From a virus, in IMG/VR virus record IMGVR_UViG_3300035034_000989, positions 1 to 64,000 of that record: DNA of 64,000 nt. One strand, given 5' to 3'. A model generated the notes under the pieces. That model had not been told where the DNA came from, made no database searches, and worked only from the letters and a program-made list of their open reading frames with translations. Of this stretch, positions 35,927 through 44,478 are shown piece after piece. Numbering within the stretch: the stretch's first letter is position 1; every line of letters begins with the position of its first letter. A program made the position numbers and the translations under genes.

Positions 35927-36182
35927 AACAAAGGTCTATCAGCAACCAGTACACAGATTTCCAATTATTGTACGTGATCAAGATCACTTTACCACAATCA
36001 TATCGACGCTGGACAAAAATTGTAGCAAAGGTATAACCAACTGGACAATGACCAAGAAAGTCGGCAAGTATCTGAGACGTGGCAACACTGTAAACTCACC
36101 AAGTGTGATAAAAACCGAAGTGTTAATATTTAATAAGAATGTCAATACTACCGAATTAGAAACTTTTATAAAGTTGTTATGA
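35913..36182 (+). CDS. hypothetical protein, 89 aa
   Basis: Overlaps the membrane gene by 14 bp. Basic N-terminus (TKNKTKVYQQPVHRFPIIVRDQ) and small alpha/beta body. No motif known. Confidence 0.7.
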   Translation: MTKNKTKVYQQPVHRFPIIVRDQDHFTTIISTLDKNCSKGITNWTMTKKVGKYLRRGNTVNSPSVIKTEVLIFNKNVNTTELETFIKLL

Positions 36183-36183
36183 T

Positions 36184-36624
36184 ATGCCTATTGTTAATTT
36201 GTATCGTAGAGAAGCATTACAAGTCTTTCCAGATTTAAGATTTGTAACTTTTAAATTTTCAACTGCCAGTGAACAAAGTATCGTGAACACAGCCGGCTCT
36301 GGATATTTCAGTTTCGACTATGATGCATTTAAGCTAGCACAATCGAAACTGGCAAGAGAACTTAAAACATACCTCAAAGAACTAGATATTAGCTATGCTT
36401 GGCCGAACGGTGGGGCTGTTAATTACTCCAGTTTAATTACTGTGGTACTTCCTAATCAGCACGATTACACGCTTATCAAATTAATGGCAGATGAATACGA
36501 CATACACACATCTCACATGCTACCGACAAACTTACCGTCGTACATGTTTCACTTAACAACAGCAGACTACGGGAAACACGAAGATGCTATATCAGAAGCT
36601 AAACGGAAATTTAGTCAGCAATGA
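36184..36624 (+). CDS. hypothetical protein, 146 aa
   Basis: Starts 1 bp after the upstream stop and overlaps the macrodomain gene by 41 bp. Alpha/beta with aromatic-rich segments (GYFSFDYDAFKLAQSKL, SYAWPNGGAVNYSSLITVVLP). No family recognised. Confidence 0.7.
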   Translation: MPIVNLYRREALQVFPDLRFVTFKFSTASEQSIVNTAGSGYFSFDYDAFKLAQSKLARELKTYLKELDISYAWPNGGAVNYSSLITVVLPNQHDYTLIKLMADEYDIHTSHMLPTNLPSYMFHLTTADYGKHEDAISEAKRKFSQQ

Positions 36625-37090
36625 CATTTTAAAAACAGGCGGAGTAATTGTACACGGTTGTAACGCACAGGGCGCAATGGGAAGTGGCGTAGCCAAGATC
36701 ATACGCGACAAATGGCCAATTGCTTACACAGAGTACAAAGAAACATATGACTCACTCGGGCTCGAAACAGGTGATGTAATTTTTGCACAAGTACAAGAAG
36801 CCGACGGTCTAAACGACGCTCTGTATGTTGCAAATGCAGTGACACAAGAATTCTATCGCGGCCACCCTAAGGCAAGGGGCGAAACAGTATTCATTGATTA
36901 TGATTCGATAGCCAGATGTTTCGAAGACATTGCTGATTTCGTGGGAGATGGAGAATTCACTGTGCCTAACTTGCACATGCCATTGATTGGTGCAGGATTA
37001 GCAGGTGGCGATTGGACCAGAATCGAAGGCATCATATTAGAAACATTAAAAGACACGGATATTAATTTATACTTATGGATATACAACTAA
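36584..37090 (+). CDS. macrodomain protein (ADP-ribose binding or processing)
   Basis: 168 aa. Core macrodomain motifs: GGVIVHGCNAQGAMGSGVA (VNxxNxxMGxGVA-like loop), then IRDKWP, and MPLIGAGLAGGDW (the second phosphate loop, I-G-x-G-x-x-G-G). Macrodomains bind ADP-ribose and may remove ADP-ribose from proteins, nucleic acids or Appr-1''-p. Lies downstream of the NAD synthesis genes, so it could handle ADP-ribose made by host defence enzymes; that link is inference. Confidence 0.9.
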   Translation: MLYQKLNGNLVSNDILKTGGVIVHGCNAQGAMGSGVAKIIRDKWPIAYTEYKETYDSLGLETGDVIFAQVQEADGLNDALYVANAVTQEFYRGHPKARGETVFIDYDSIARCFEDIADFVGDGEFTVPNLHMPLIGAGLAGGDWTRIEGIILETLKDTDINLYLWIYN

Positions 37091-37272
37091 AACAAGACAT
37101 TGCTTTTTTACTTTCTTTTGCACCTGTTGAAGAACCAGAATCGGTGCCCGAAGGTCTCAGCCCAATGTTTTATTTCACAGGAACACACGAAGGCGATATT
37201 AAAATTGCACAGCGTATTGCCGACATTAAAGCACGTTATGCAGATCAGACTACACACAACAAACAAGAATAA
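37075..37272 (+). CDS. small hypothetical protein, 65 aa
   Basis: Overlaps the macrodomain gene by 16 bp and is in a different frame. Acidic and proline-rich middle (PVEEPESVPEGLSPMF), helical end (IAQRIADIKARYADQ). No family recognised. Confidence 0.65.
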   Translation: MDIQLKQDIAFLLSFAPVEEPESVPEGLSPMFYFTGTHEGDIKIAQRIADIKARYADQTTHNKQE

Positions 37273-37304
37273 GCTGATAAGTATCTAGCACAAGGAGGTG
37301 TTAC

Positions 37305-37598
37305 ATGCATCCACTATACGACCCGTCGACGCTCTCAGACGATGAGCTCCAAGACAAACTCAGTAAAGCCAATCAGATGTTAAACTACCAAGCTCAATTT
37401 GGCAGACAGCAATCGATGGACAGCATTAGACAAGTAATCAATACACTTGAATACGAAAGAGAACGCAGAATGTACGAGCGTCAGAAAACGGAAGAAGACA
37501 AGGCACGCGCCAAGGCTTTAAAACAAAAAGGCAACAAACACTCCGATGTGATCACATTAGGCGAAGTGATAGTTGAAGAATACAAGGATGACGATTAA
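37305..37598 (+). CDS. conserved-type phage protein, 97 aa
   Basis: The ATG follows a perfect Shine-Dalgarno AAGGAGGTG (37292-37300), so strong translation is expected. N-terminus LYDPSTLSDDELQDKLSKANQML is a phrase recurrent in T4-like marine phages; the middle is a long charged helix (LEYERERRMYERQKTEEDKAR). Probably a structural or scaffold-type accessory protein; role unknown. Confidence 0.8.
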   Translation: MHPLYDPSTLSDDELQDKLSKANQMLNYQAQFGRQQSMDSIRQVINTLEYERERRMYERQKTEEDKARAKALKQKGNKHSDVITLGEVIVEEYKDDD

Positions 37599-38293
37599 TG
37601 AAGATTGGTAACGACGATTTACCAAGTTACATGAGTTTTACATTTTCATTCACCGGAATGCGAATGGTCGGCTCAGCATTTTGCCCTACTGACTGGGATG
37701 TTGAAGTCGAGTTAATCGGCGACAACGAAGCCCATACACCAGAGCAACACACAGTTGCATTTCAGCGCATGGTATACTGGGCAGAGCTAGCGTTATCTGA
37801 TATCATTGTTATAGGTAGCGAAAACTACGATAGCATGTTAGCAAGAGAATGCGAAAACTTAGTGATGTGGTTACCTGAGAATGGATCCGACGAGTTGCTT
37901 GCACAGGCACTTCATTCGAAGTTACAAACCATTGCAGGCAAAGCAATTATCCTCGGCGAGATACGAGTTAATCCAAGCGATGCACCAACCAAGTATTTCT
38001 TTTCTCCAGTTAAGATCGGACAATACAACATTTCAAGCGAAAACAAAAATCTAACTGATGTAAGTGTTTATCACGAGCATCCTTGGTACTGTCGAAATGA
38101 TAGTTTAACATATGAGCTTATTGTTGATGATCATCAATCCAAGCAAGATTATGATGTACTACTTAAAGATTACGAAGATCCGCTTGACTTGCTCAATGCT
38201 CAGTTGTCGGAACAGTTAAACATAGGTTCGCTCGATGAAAACGAAGCTGAAATTTATCATGTAGGTGCGTCTAAACGTGGCAACCAAGAATAA
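37598..38293 (+). CDS. hypothetical protein, 231 aa
   Basis: TAATG overlap with the gene upstream. Two halves: a strand-helix part (SFTFSFTGMRMVGSAF, AELALSDIIVIGSENY) and an acidic C-terminal part (SKQDYDVLLKDYEDPLDLL). No known motif. Confidence 0.75.
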   Translation: MKIGNDDLPSYMSFTFSFTGMRMVGSAFCPTDWDVEVELIGDNEAHTPEQHTVAFQRMVYWAELALSDIIVIGSENYDSMLARECENLVMWLPENGSDELLAQALHSKLQTIAGKAIILGEIRVNPSDAPTKYFFSPVKIGQYNISSENKNLTDVSVYHEHPWYCRNDSLTYELIVDDHQSKQDYDVLLKDYEDPLDLLNAQLSEQLNIGSLDENEAEIYHVGASKRGNQE

Positions 38294-38780
38294 CAATTCA
38301 CAGCTGGTTTACAGCGTAGACGAAGTGCTAGCAATGCTACTACGCAAAGATACCACAGGAGCGATCGTTGTAAGTGACATGGATGAGATCAAACAATTCA
38401 ATAAATACGGATCTCATCTTTCTGGTAACGTGTCGATCATCGAAGAAGATACAAGTGCAGACTTCCATGATTTACAAACAGACACCTGGAGCATACCCGA
38501 TGAATATCTTGCAATAGATGTCGACAGTTACTTGTTGGGTCGCTGTGAAAATGAAGAACAATACAATCGTGTCGAACTTGAACTCAAAGAGTTCAAACAG
38601 CGCGATCTAAGTGTGGTGCTGAACTTGATGATTTATCTTGTTGATTACTTTACTGAAAATAATATTGTATGGGGAGTCGGGCGTGGATCTAGTGCCGCTT
38701 CATTTTGTTTGTACTTAATAGGTATAAATAGAGTAAATAGTCTAGAATATGATCTCGACATAAAAGAATTTTTTAAATAA
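38277..38780 (+). CDS. DnaE-motif fragment protein (DNA polymerase III alpha-like)
   Basis: 167 aa from GTG 38277 (an in-frame GTG at 38265 would add four residues). Residues about 128-165 read VWGVGRGSSAASFCLY, then LIGINRVNSLEYDLDIKEFF, closely matching the bacterial DnaE segment with GPGRGSAAGSLVAY followed by ALGI-LDPL-YNLLFERF. No PHP domain or catalytic Asp triad can be present in so short a protein, so it is not a polymerase. Stand-alone proteins with this segment occur in T4-like phages. Role unknown. Confidence 0.75.
   Translation: MATKNNNSQLVYSVDEVLAMLLRKDTTGAIVVSDMDEIKQFNKYGSHLSGNVSIIEEDTSADFHDLQTDTWSIPDEYLAIDVDSYLLGRCENEEQYNRVELELKEFKQRDLSVVLNLMIYLVDYFTENNIVWGVGRGSSAASFCLYLIGINRVNSLEYDLDIKEFFK
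38723..38730 (+). promoter_or_regulatory. perfect T4 late promoter motif TATAAATA
   Basis: Exact T4 late consensus inside the end of the DnaE-motif gene, 61 bp before the ATG at 38792. Could also be chance in coding DNA. Confidence 0.4.
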
Positions 38781-38791
38781 AAGGAATAGCA

Positions 38792-39193
38792 ATGGCAAGT
38801 CGCAAAACATACCGCGGTAAATTGATTGACATGGAAGCCTTGGCTCGCACCAACGAAAAGGCAAATGCCTTAGGAAACATGGGTGTGAACGCTAAAGGAG
38901 ACAAACTGGGCAAAGACGGAAAAGTAGTTGAGCCAGCCAACAGTCGCTCACGAACGCATTACAACACCAAAAGAACGACCGTTAACAATCGCGGAAGTCT
39001 AAAATCTGAACCGAGCACAGTTGAGAAGAAGGTCTTCGATGAGTCCGATGGAAAAGCAAGCACTAAAGAATCACAGAAGGCTCCGCAAAAGAAAACTCCA
39101 AAAGCAAAAGCGCAGGCTTCGGAGATAGTTCAGGATAACGGTGATATTGTAATCGAAGACAACGAGGCAAACAATGACAGCGAAGACAGTTAG
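38792..39193 (+). CDS. basic low-complexity phage protein, 133 aa
   Basis: N-terminus ASRKTYRGKLIDMEALARTNEKANALGNMGVNAKGD is a phrase seen in many T4-like marine phages. The rest is low complexity, rich in Lys, Ser and Ala, then ends very acidic (DNGDIVIEDNEANNDSEDS). Likely disordered and possibly virion or DNA associated. Overlaps groES by 20 bp. Confidence 0.8.
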   Translation: MASRKTYRGKLIDMEALARTNEKANALGNMGVNAKGDKLGKDGKVVEPANSRSRTHYNTKRTTVNNRGSLKSEPSTVEKKVFDESDGKASTKESQKAPQKKTPKAKAQASEIVQDNGDIVIEDNEANNDSEDS

Positions 39194-39533
39194 TGCATTA
39201 CCCGGCAGAATATTGGTAGATGATATACAGCGTGGCGAACGCCAGGTAGGTAGAATCATACTTGCAAACGACAACGGCACTTCCGAAGGCATTCGTGCTC
39301 GATGGGCAAAAGTGCATGCAGTTGGTGCAGGCGTCACTGATGTTGAGGCAGGGGAATGGATACTGGTCAATCATGGTCGCTGGACAAGAGAAGTTAAGGT
39401 TAATCCAAACACGCCAGACGAATTTAAAGTGTGGCAAGTTGATTACCCAGCTGGTGTGTTAGCAGTGTCCGACACGCCAACCAATACCTTCGCAGGCACC
39501 AGCGTTATAAAGTCTGAAAAACTACAGAGGTAA
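39174..39533 (+). CDS. groES: GroES-like co-chaperonin
   Basis: 119 aa. Cpn10 fold signs: LPGRILVDDIQ at the N-terminus, mobile loop RGERQVGRIILANDNG, roof and body AKVHAVGAGVTDVEAGEWILVNHG. The mobile loop is placed as in GroES (canonical ..GG.ivl). Longer than bacterial GroES by about 20 residues at the C-terminus, like other phage co-chaperonins (compare T4 gp31, 111 aa). Partner is the phage GroEL at 28330; it could also cap host GroEL. Confidence 0.88.
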   Translation: MTAKTVSALPGRILVDDIQRGERQVGRIILANDNGTSEGIRARWAKVHAVGAGVTDVEAGEWILVNHGRWTREVKVNPNTPDEFKVWQVDYPAGVLAVSDTPTNTFAGTSVIKSEKLQR

Positions 39534-39536
39534 CTC

Positions 39537-39872
39537 ATGCAAAACACACAAGATGAAAACGAAAATGAAACTCGTTTTACACAAGATCTCATAGACGAAA
39601 TTGAAATACTTCAACCTGTACATCTAATCGGTGACCCGGCATTCACCGATGCGGATGGCAACTTGAAAGTCATGGACAGGAGAGTTGTAACTCCGGCTGG
39701 CTATACTCCTGAAAGCACAGACCCAGATGTGCTTGATCTAGAAGTAGCGGAAATTGTCAAATACGAATTAAAAAATAATATCATACATGATGTTGTATAC
39801 TTGATGAAATACCGTTATACTCTAAACGAACACACACGAGAACTGAAAGTTATAGTTCACGGCATTTACTAA
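39537..39872 (+). CDS. hypothetical acidic protein, 111 aa
   Basis: Starts 3 bp after groES with AGAGG before the ATG. Acidic N-terminal half (TQDENENETRF, DEIEILQP), then strands (HDVVYLMKYRYTL, RELKVIVHGIY). Unknown function. Confidence 0.75.
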   Translation: MQNTQDENENETRFTQDLIDEIEILQPVHLIGDPAFTDADGNLKVMDRRVVTPAGYTPESTDPDVLDLEVAEIVKYELKNNIIHDVVYLMKYRYTLNEHTRELKVIVHGIY

Positions 39873-39893
39873 AACACACTACAAGGATGTATC

Positions 39894-40826
39894 ATGAAGG
39901 AACTCTGGACGGAAAAATATCGGCCCCCTACAATGGAAGGCTATGTCTTCCGTGATCAAGCACAGAAAGAACAAGTGCAAGCATGGGTTGATAGTGGTGC
40001 AATTCCGCATTTACTTTTCTCTGGTGTACAGGGAGCCGGCAAAACAACTCTTGCCAAGTTGTTGCTCAACGAACTAAAGGCACACGCATACGATGTTAAG
40101 ATGATTAACGCATCTTCTAACAACGGTGTTGACTACATACGCGATACAGTCGAAGCATTTGCTACTGTGATGGGGTTTGGCGATTTCAAATATATTATAC
40201 TGGATGAGGCTGATTACTTGTCTCCGAACGCACAAGCGGCATTGCGTGGTGTAATGGAAAAGTACTCCAACTCGTTGCGCTTTATACTTACATGCAATTA
40301 TCCTAACAAAGTGATTCCTGCTATCCATTCACGCTGTCAGGGTTTCCACATTGCAAATCTTGACAAAACAGAATACACAGCACGCATGGCAGAAATACTT
40401 ATCACCGAAGGTGTTGAGTTCGATTTAGAGACATTGGATACGTTTGTGAAGACAACTTACCCAGACATGCGTAAGTGTATTAACTTGTGTCAGCAAAATG
40501 TTAAGAACGGTAGCTTACAAGCACCAAACGCAGACGACGGCGCTGGTGAAAGCGATTACCAACTGATGATGGTTGCATTGTTCAAAGAAAAGCGTTACAA
40601 AGAAGCACGCGACTTGGTGTGCAAGCAAGTCGCGCCGGAAGAATACGAAGACTTGTTCCGCTTCATGTATCAGAACTTAGAGTTCTGGGCAGACGGCGAT
40701 GAAAACAAAGAAGATCAGTGCATACTGGTTATTCGTAACGGACTTGTAAAACATGTTTCCTGCGCCGATTCAGAGATAAACGTGTCGGCAACCATGATCG
40801 AACTAGAACAAGTAGCAAGGAGCTAA
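39894..40826 (+). CDS. clamp loader ATPase subunit (T4 gp44-like)
   Basis: 310 aa AAA+ ATPase that opens and loads the sliding clamp. N-terminus WTEKYRPPTMEGYV, Walker A GVQGAGKTT (about residues 43-51), Walker B ILDEADYL, sensor-1 LTCNYPNK and the SRC motif HSRCQGF. All are standard for RFC/gp44. A gp62-like partner is not visible next to it, unlike T4. Clamp is at 53453. Confidence 0.95.
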   Translation: MKELWTEKYRPPTMEGYVFRDQAQKEQVQAWVDSGAIPHLLFSGVQGAGKTTLAKLLLNELKAHAYDVKMINASSNNGVDYIRDTVEAFATVMGFGDFKYIILDEADYLSPNAQAALRGVMEKYSNSLRFILTCNYPNKVIPAIHSRCQGFHIANLDKTEYTARMAEILITEGVEFDLETLDTFVKTTYPDMRKCINLCQQNVKNGSLQAPNADDGAGESDYQLMMVALFKEKRYKEARDLVCKQVAPEEYEDLFRFMYQNLEFWADGDENKEDQCILVIRNGLVKHVSCADSEINVSATMIELEQVARS

Positions 40827-40827
40827 T

Positions 40828-41127
40828 ATGGGAAAGCGAGTAAGAGACACCTTTGTGGTATTGACACACAGTTTTATACCATCGAGAAAAGACAGAAGTA
40901 AGTGGGAAGTTCACGAAGTGTGTAACCTAGTAGATAAAGTCAAAGACAGCTTGACAATCAGCGCAACCTGTATTATAAATATAACACAGAAGACAGTTGT
41001 TAAGAATCGTGCAGGCGGCAAAGGCGATACAGAATATCATGACTTGGTTGACTACCTAGTTAAAACTTACCCGGATCAATTCAAGGCAATAGGATATGGC
41101 GACGAGACTGGAGATTCACAACAGTAA
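40828..41127 (+). CDS. hypothetical protein after clamp loader, 99 aa
   Basis: Begins 1 bp after the clamp loader stop. Basic with short strands (RDTFVVLTHSFIPSRKDRSKW, SATCIINITQK). It occupies the position of gp62 in T4 but is too short and shows no similarity that I can see. Overlaps the next gene by 32 bp. Confidence 0.7.
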   Translation: MGKRVRDTFVVLTHSFIPSRKDRSKWEVHEVCNLVDKVKDSLTISATCIINITQKTVVKNRAGGKGDTEYHDLVDYLVKTYPDQFKAIGYGDETGDSQQ

Positions 41128-41581
41128 AGAATACAAGATCATAGCTGACTTTTATGGACATGGTCGTGCTGAACGATCGCAGATTCCACTGCTACATCAC
41201 ATAGATGAAGGACTCGAATTCTTAGCAGAACAGCAAGCAAGCAAAAATACCATGCTTGCGTTTTGCTTACACCCGATTGTACAAAACAATGAACTTATTG
41301 ATGTGTTCTGGAGCGATGGCAATTTGCTAGCTTTAGAATACAGTCAGCGTGCTAACTCTTATTTGTGCAAGCCCGAAACTGATTATGTAAGAACACTGGA
41401 CGACATACAAGAACTGGTCGGACCAATGACACACGATTGCTTGCTCATGCTATTAGCAGACAAACGCCAAAATCAAAAAGACTTTATTGAGTATCACAGA
41501 GGAACACACGATCGTTCCCAAGAGCTAGATAGATATTTTAATTTATGGCTTGCTTACATACACCTGGAGTTAACAAAATGA
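41096..41581 (+). CDS. hypothetical protein with HD-like motifs, 161 aa
   Basis: All-helical looking. LLHHIDEGLEFL, AFCLHPIVQNN and LLMLLADKRQN place conserved-looking His and Asp residues as might be found in an HD-type hydrolase, but the classical HD pair is not clear. Homologous-looking proteins are frequent in T4-like marine phages. Function is open; a nucleotide hydrolase is only a possibility. Confidence 0.7.
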   Translation: MATRLEIHNSKEYKIIADFYGHGRAERSQIPLLHHIDEGLEFLAEQQASKNTMLAFCLHPIVQNNELIDVFWSDGNLLALEYSQRANSYLCKPETDYVRTLDDIQELVGPMTHDCLLMLLADKRQNQKDFIEYHRGTHDRSQELDRYFNLWLAYIHLELTK

Positions 41582-42180
41582 AAGAAAAACTTATACTCAC
41601 CGATTGCGATGGTGTCTTGCTCAACTGGAGACAAGGCTTCCTTGATTGGCTGCCCGACCACATTTCTAGTACAGCTTGTCCTATCAAACTCAAGCAGTAC
41701 GACTTCAGCGATGCGTTTGACTTAGATGCAGATGCCCTGCAACAGCTTGCACACGATTTTAATGCGTCACTTGACATAGTGCGTTTAAGCCCTTGGGTCG
41801 ATGCCATAAAGTATGTCAGGCTGTTAGGTGAGCAAGGTTTTAGATTTCGTGTGTTCTCTGCAATGGGCGACAAGCCTATCAGTCAAGTGCTAAGACGTCA
41901 GAACTTGCAAATACTGTTTGGTGACTTGTTTGATGAAGTAACATGCATACCTGTAGGAGCAAGCAAGTACAGCTTGTTGAGCAAGTACGAAGGCACTGGC
42001 TTATTTTGGCTGGAAGATCATGTTAGCCATGCAGGTGATGGGCACGACTTGGGCTTGCAATCCATACTGGTGTCGGACATTACCAATTTGCACTACACAG
42101 ATATTCCGTTTAAAAGAGTGTCAGTGAATAGCCCTTGGAAAGAAATATACCAGATTGTCATGCAGGATTATAACAGCTAG
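41578..42180 (+). CDS. HAD-superfamily phosphatase, 5'-nucleotidase-like
   Basis: 200 aa. ATG at 41578 follows GGAG and overlaps the previous stop (ATGA). Motif I is LTDCDGVLLNW (D-x-D nucleophile pair near residues 8-10). Later segments FRVFSAMGDKP (motif II, S/T) and WLEDHVSHAGDGHDLG (acidic motif) fit the family. Deoxyribonucleotidase activity is common for phage members of this size; here it is inferred from motif I and length only. Confidence 0.8.
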   Translation: MKEKLILTDCDGVLLNWRQGFLDWLPDHISSTACPIKLKQYDFSDAFDLDADALQQLAHDFNASLDIVRLSPWVDAIKYVRLLGEQGFRFRVFSAMGDKPISQVLRRQNLQILFGDLFDEVTCIPVGASKYSLLSKYEGTGLFWLEDHVSHAGDGHDLGLQSILVSDITNLHYTDIPFKRVSVNSPWKEIYQIVMQDYNS

Positions 42181-42193
42181 AAACTACACCCAC

Positions 42194-42222
42194 AAAAAAG
42201 CACGCCTCGGCGTGCTTTTTTT
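42194..42222 (+). terminator. bidirectional terminator between convergent genes
   Basis: GCACGCC (42200-42206) pairs with GGCGTGC (42209-42215), flanked by six A and seven T. It serves both the HAD gene (+) and phoH (-). Confidence 0.92.
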
Positions 42223-42233
42223 ATGACTAGCGT

Positions 42234-42989
42234 TTACTCGGCGCCTTCGCCGTATATTTCAAGTACAGCTTGTACAATAGGATCACGTTCGATGTCGCCA
42301 CGTGCAAACATGGTAACGCCCATGCCATGCGCACCACCTTGTGCTTCTAACCGTTCGACAAAATCTTTTAATCCGTTTTCTTCAAAACCTCTATCATGTT
42401 GATTCAAATCACCAGTAACAGAACAATATGAACCGTTGCCCATTCTAGTTAACAACATCTTAACTTGGTTCGGGGTAGCATTCTGTATTTCATCTGCAAT
42501 GATGTAACAATCTTTAAACGTCCTTCCCCTCATGTAGGCAAGTGGAGATATTTCAATTATTCGGTCTTCAAGCATGGCCTTGATATCGTCAGGGCTAAAA
42601 TATTCTTCAAAGACATCCATGATAGGTCTGACCCATGGTTCCATTTTTTGATTCAAATCACCTGGTAGAAAACCGTGTTGCTCATCAACCGATACTGCCG
42701 GGCGTGTAATAACTATTCTTGATATTTCTTGATCTTTCAGAAGTCTAATCGCATTCATTACTGCAAGTAAAGTTTTACCAGTACCAGCAGGTCCGAGCGC
42801 AAATGTAATACGAGTGCTAAAGTCTTGCAAATCGCATACATAATTTTCTTGAGCCAAGTTACGTGGTATCATTTCAACTTTGCGAAGTCTAACCTTAAAT
42901 GGGGTTTTCTTCGAATCGTCAAAATCGTAAACTTGACTTTGGGCACCAACTGTTCTTTGTGCTTGACTAGTCTGCTTTTTCTTTCTCAA
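42234..42989 (-). CDS. phoH: PhoH-like ATPase
   Basis: 251 aa on the minus strand. Walker A GPAGTGKTLLAV (near residue 67), RIVITRPAVSVDEQHGFLPGD, Walker B YIIADEIQN (near 165) and SVTGDLNQHD. Matches the PhoH/RNA-helicase-like P-loop family common in marine phages. Uses a TTG start with AGGAG 8 nt upstream. Biological role is unsettled; a link to phosphate starvation or RNA handling is known only from bacterial relatives. Confidence 0.94.
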   Translation of the reverse strand: MRKKKQTSQAQRTVGAQSQVYDFDDSKKTPFKVRLRKVEMIPRNLAQENYVCDLQDFSTRITFALGPAGTGKTLLAVMNAIRLLKDQEISRIVITRPAVSVDEQHGFLPGDLNQKMEPWVRPIMDVFEEYFSPDDIKAMLEDRIIEISPLAYMRGRTFKDCYIIADEIQNATPNQVKMLLTRMGNGSYCSVTGDLNQHDRGFEENGLKDFVERLEAQGGAHGMGVTMFARGDIERDPIVQAVLEIYGEGAE

Positions 42990-43215
42990 TTTGTATCTCC
43001 TAGGGGTTTATTAATCAGAATACGAGGCGATGGGTTGTTACCCGTATTAAGAGCATGGAAGTAAAAGATGAAGTGAAGTGTTGTTTTTATGTTTATCATC
43101 TACATATACTTATCTTCTGAAGATTAATTTTGTCTAGTAAAAGAAGGTTTTTCTTAATATTTTAGCTGTGCATTAGTTATTGATAAATACATAAAAATAA
43201 CGTTTAGGAAGGTTC
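42990..43215. promoter_or_regulatory. divergent intergenic region between phoH and 43216
   Basis: Longest non-coding stretch of the window (226 bp). Holds the phoH ribosome site (minus strand, near 43000) and a late motif GATAAATA (43182-43189, plus strand). AT-rich from about 43080 on. No clear minus-strand promoter for phoH was found. Confidence 0.6.
43182..43189 (+). promoter_or_regulatory. T4-like late promoter motif GATAAATA
   Basis: GATAAATA, 26 bp before the ATG at 43216, the same distance as at 20781 and 48070. Confidence 0.65.
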
Positions 43216-43770
43216 ATGGTTTACGGATTAGAAGACGTAAGAAACACTTTAGCAAGTATTACACAGCAAGACTACCTCATAGACATGCTCTATGAGTATG
43301 AACGTACTCTTGATGAGGTAGGAATCAAAGCATATCGAAACTGGTATGCCGGCGAATTACTCGATGGTCCGAGGCTAACAAAATACTGGATGACATGTAA
43401 ATTTATGTATCCGGAAAAATTGATGCCTGATCCAGATGGTGCATTGAGACTTACCAAAATAGGTTGCGAAGTCAATTTTACAAAAGACATATTAAAGAAG
43501 CCGGTCAAGATTACTTCACCGCGCGATTGGAAAAACAATAACACCAAAGAGGCCAAGATCGAAGAGAAGCCAGTTTGGGTGGTAACAATTGCAATGCCAA
43601 TCAAATACATCACTGATAACTTTGATCAAATCAACGCCTACCTAGAAAACGACGATGATCTCATGGACAATGAGCAGATCGCAGATGGGTACAGCGAAGA
43701 TGAAGAACCTGCAAATGCAATGAGTTCAGATGATGAAATCATGGACACTGATTTCGACGAGGAAATATAA
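43216..43770 (+). CDS. hypothetical late protein, 184 aa
   Basis: Follows a late motif at 26 bp and an AGGAAGG ribosome site. N-terminal two thirds mixed, the last 40 residues strongly acidic (DDDLMDNEQIADGYSEDEEP). Likely an assembly or virion factor because of its late promoter; family not recognised. Confidence 0.75.
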   Translation: MVYGLEDVRNTLASITQQDYLIDMLYEYERTLDEVGIKAYRNWYAGELLDGPRLTKYWMTCKFMYPEKLMPDPDGALRLTKIGCEVNFTKDILKKPVKITSPRDWKNNNTKEAKIEEKPVWVVTIAMPIKYITDNFDQINAYLENDDDLMDNEQIADGYSEDEEPANAMSSDDEIMDTDFDEEI

Positions 43771-43771
43771 C

Positions 43772-44464
43772 ATGAGAAATAGTCTTAAGGGCACCATCCT
43801 ACCAAAGATTTCAATAGACGAGTTTACTCCTAAGTCGGGAGTAACAGAAGAAGTGGCAGTTGTTGCACTTTATGCAATTGACGACGCCCCAGCACAAGAC
43901 CTTAACAGCTATGTGCAACGTGGTTATGTCGATGTCATAGACGCAGAGGTTAGTCCTAATCCAGATGAAGAGGGTAATTACCTTATCTTTATTGAGATTG
44001 CACGTGACAAGAACTTTCTTGATGTACTGCTTATGCTCATAAAGGATATCGAGAACGTGACCGGACCGATGGATTGGAATGTTGCACCGTTCAGCGCAGA
44101 GCATTCGTATGCAATAGACGATCCGGGACTTGTTCAGCATCTCACGTTCGGTAGTGTTACAGAAAGCATCAAGCGTTTTCTTAAACCAAGTGATTTGCCT
44201 AATGTGATATTCGAGAATGATATTATTAACTTTGGTTCTGTACAAGGCAAACTAAGAGACTTTGGCCAAGTTGATCGCATACTCAAGAACTACACTCTTA
44301 ACGAGTCGCTGATTGACTTGGACTCATATGAAGCTTCGTCACTAGAAAGCATGCTAGGGTCAGAATATCAAGTTGCCAAATATGGTAGTAATGTGTTCAT
44401 TGGTCATGTCACAAACGAAAATGCCGTTGTACTGAGCAATTTAATTTTTACTCACTCTCGCTAA
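43772..44464 (+). CDS. hypothetical protein, 230 aa
   Basis: ATG at 43772, 1 bp after the upstream stop; the longer frame begins inside the neighbour. Acidic alpha/beta protein (VAVVALYAIDDAPAQDLN, NYLIFIEIARDKNFLDVLL). Probably co-transcribed with 43216. No known motif. Confidence 0.75.
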   Translation: MRNSLKGTILPKISIDEFTPKSGVTEEVAVVALYAIDDAPAQDLNSYVQRGYVDVIDAEVSPNPDEEGNYLIFIEIARDKNFLDVLLMLIKDIENVTGPMDWNVAPFSAEHSYAIDDPGLVQHLTFGSVTESIKRFLKPSDLPNVIFENDIINFGSVQGKLRDFGQVDRILKNYTLNESLIDLDSYEASSLESMLGSEYQVAKYGSNVFIGHVTNENAVVLSNLIFTHSR

Positions 44465-44478
44465 ATGAAACAAAGTAT

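Noticed and set aside
40828-41127. gp62-like clamp loader partner
   Set aside because: Right position but only 99 aa and no resemblance seen.
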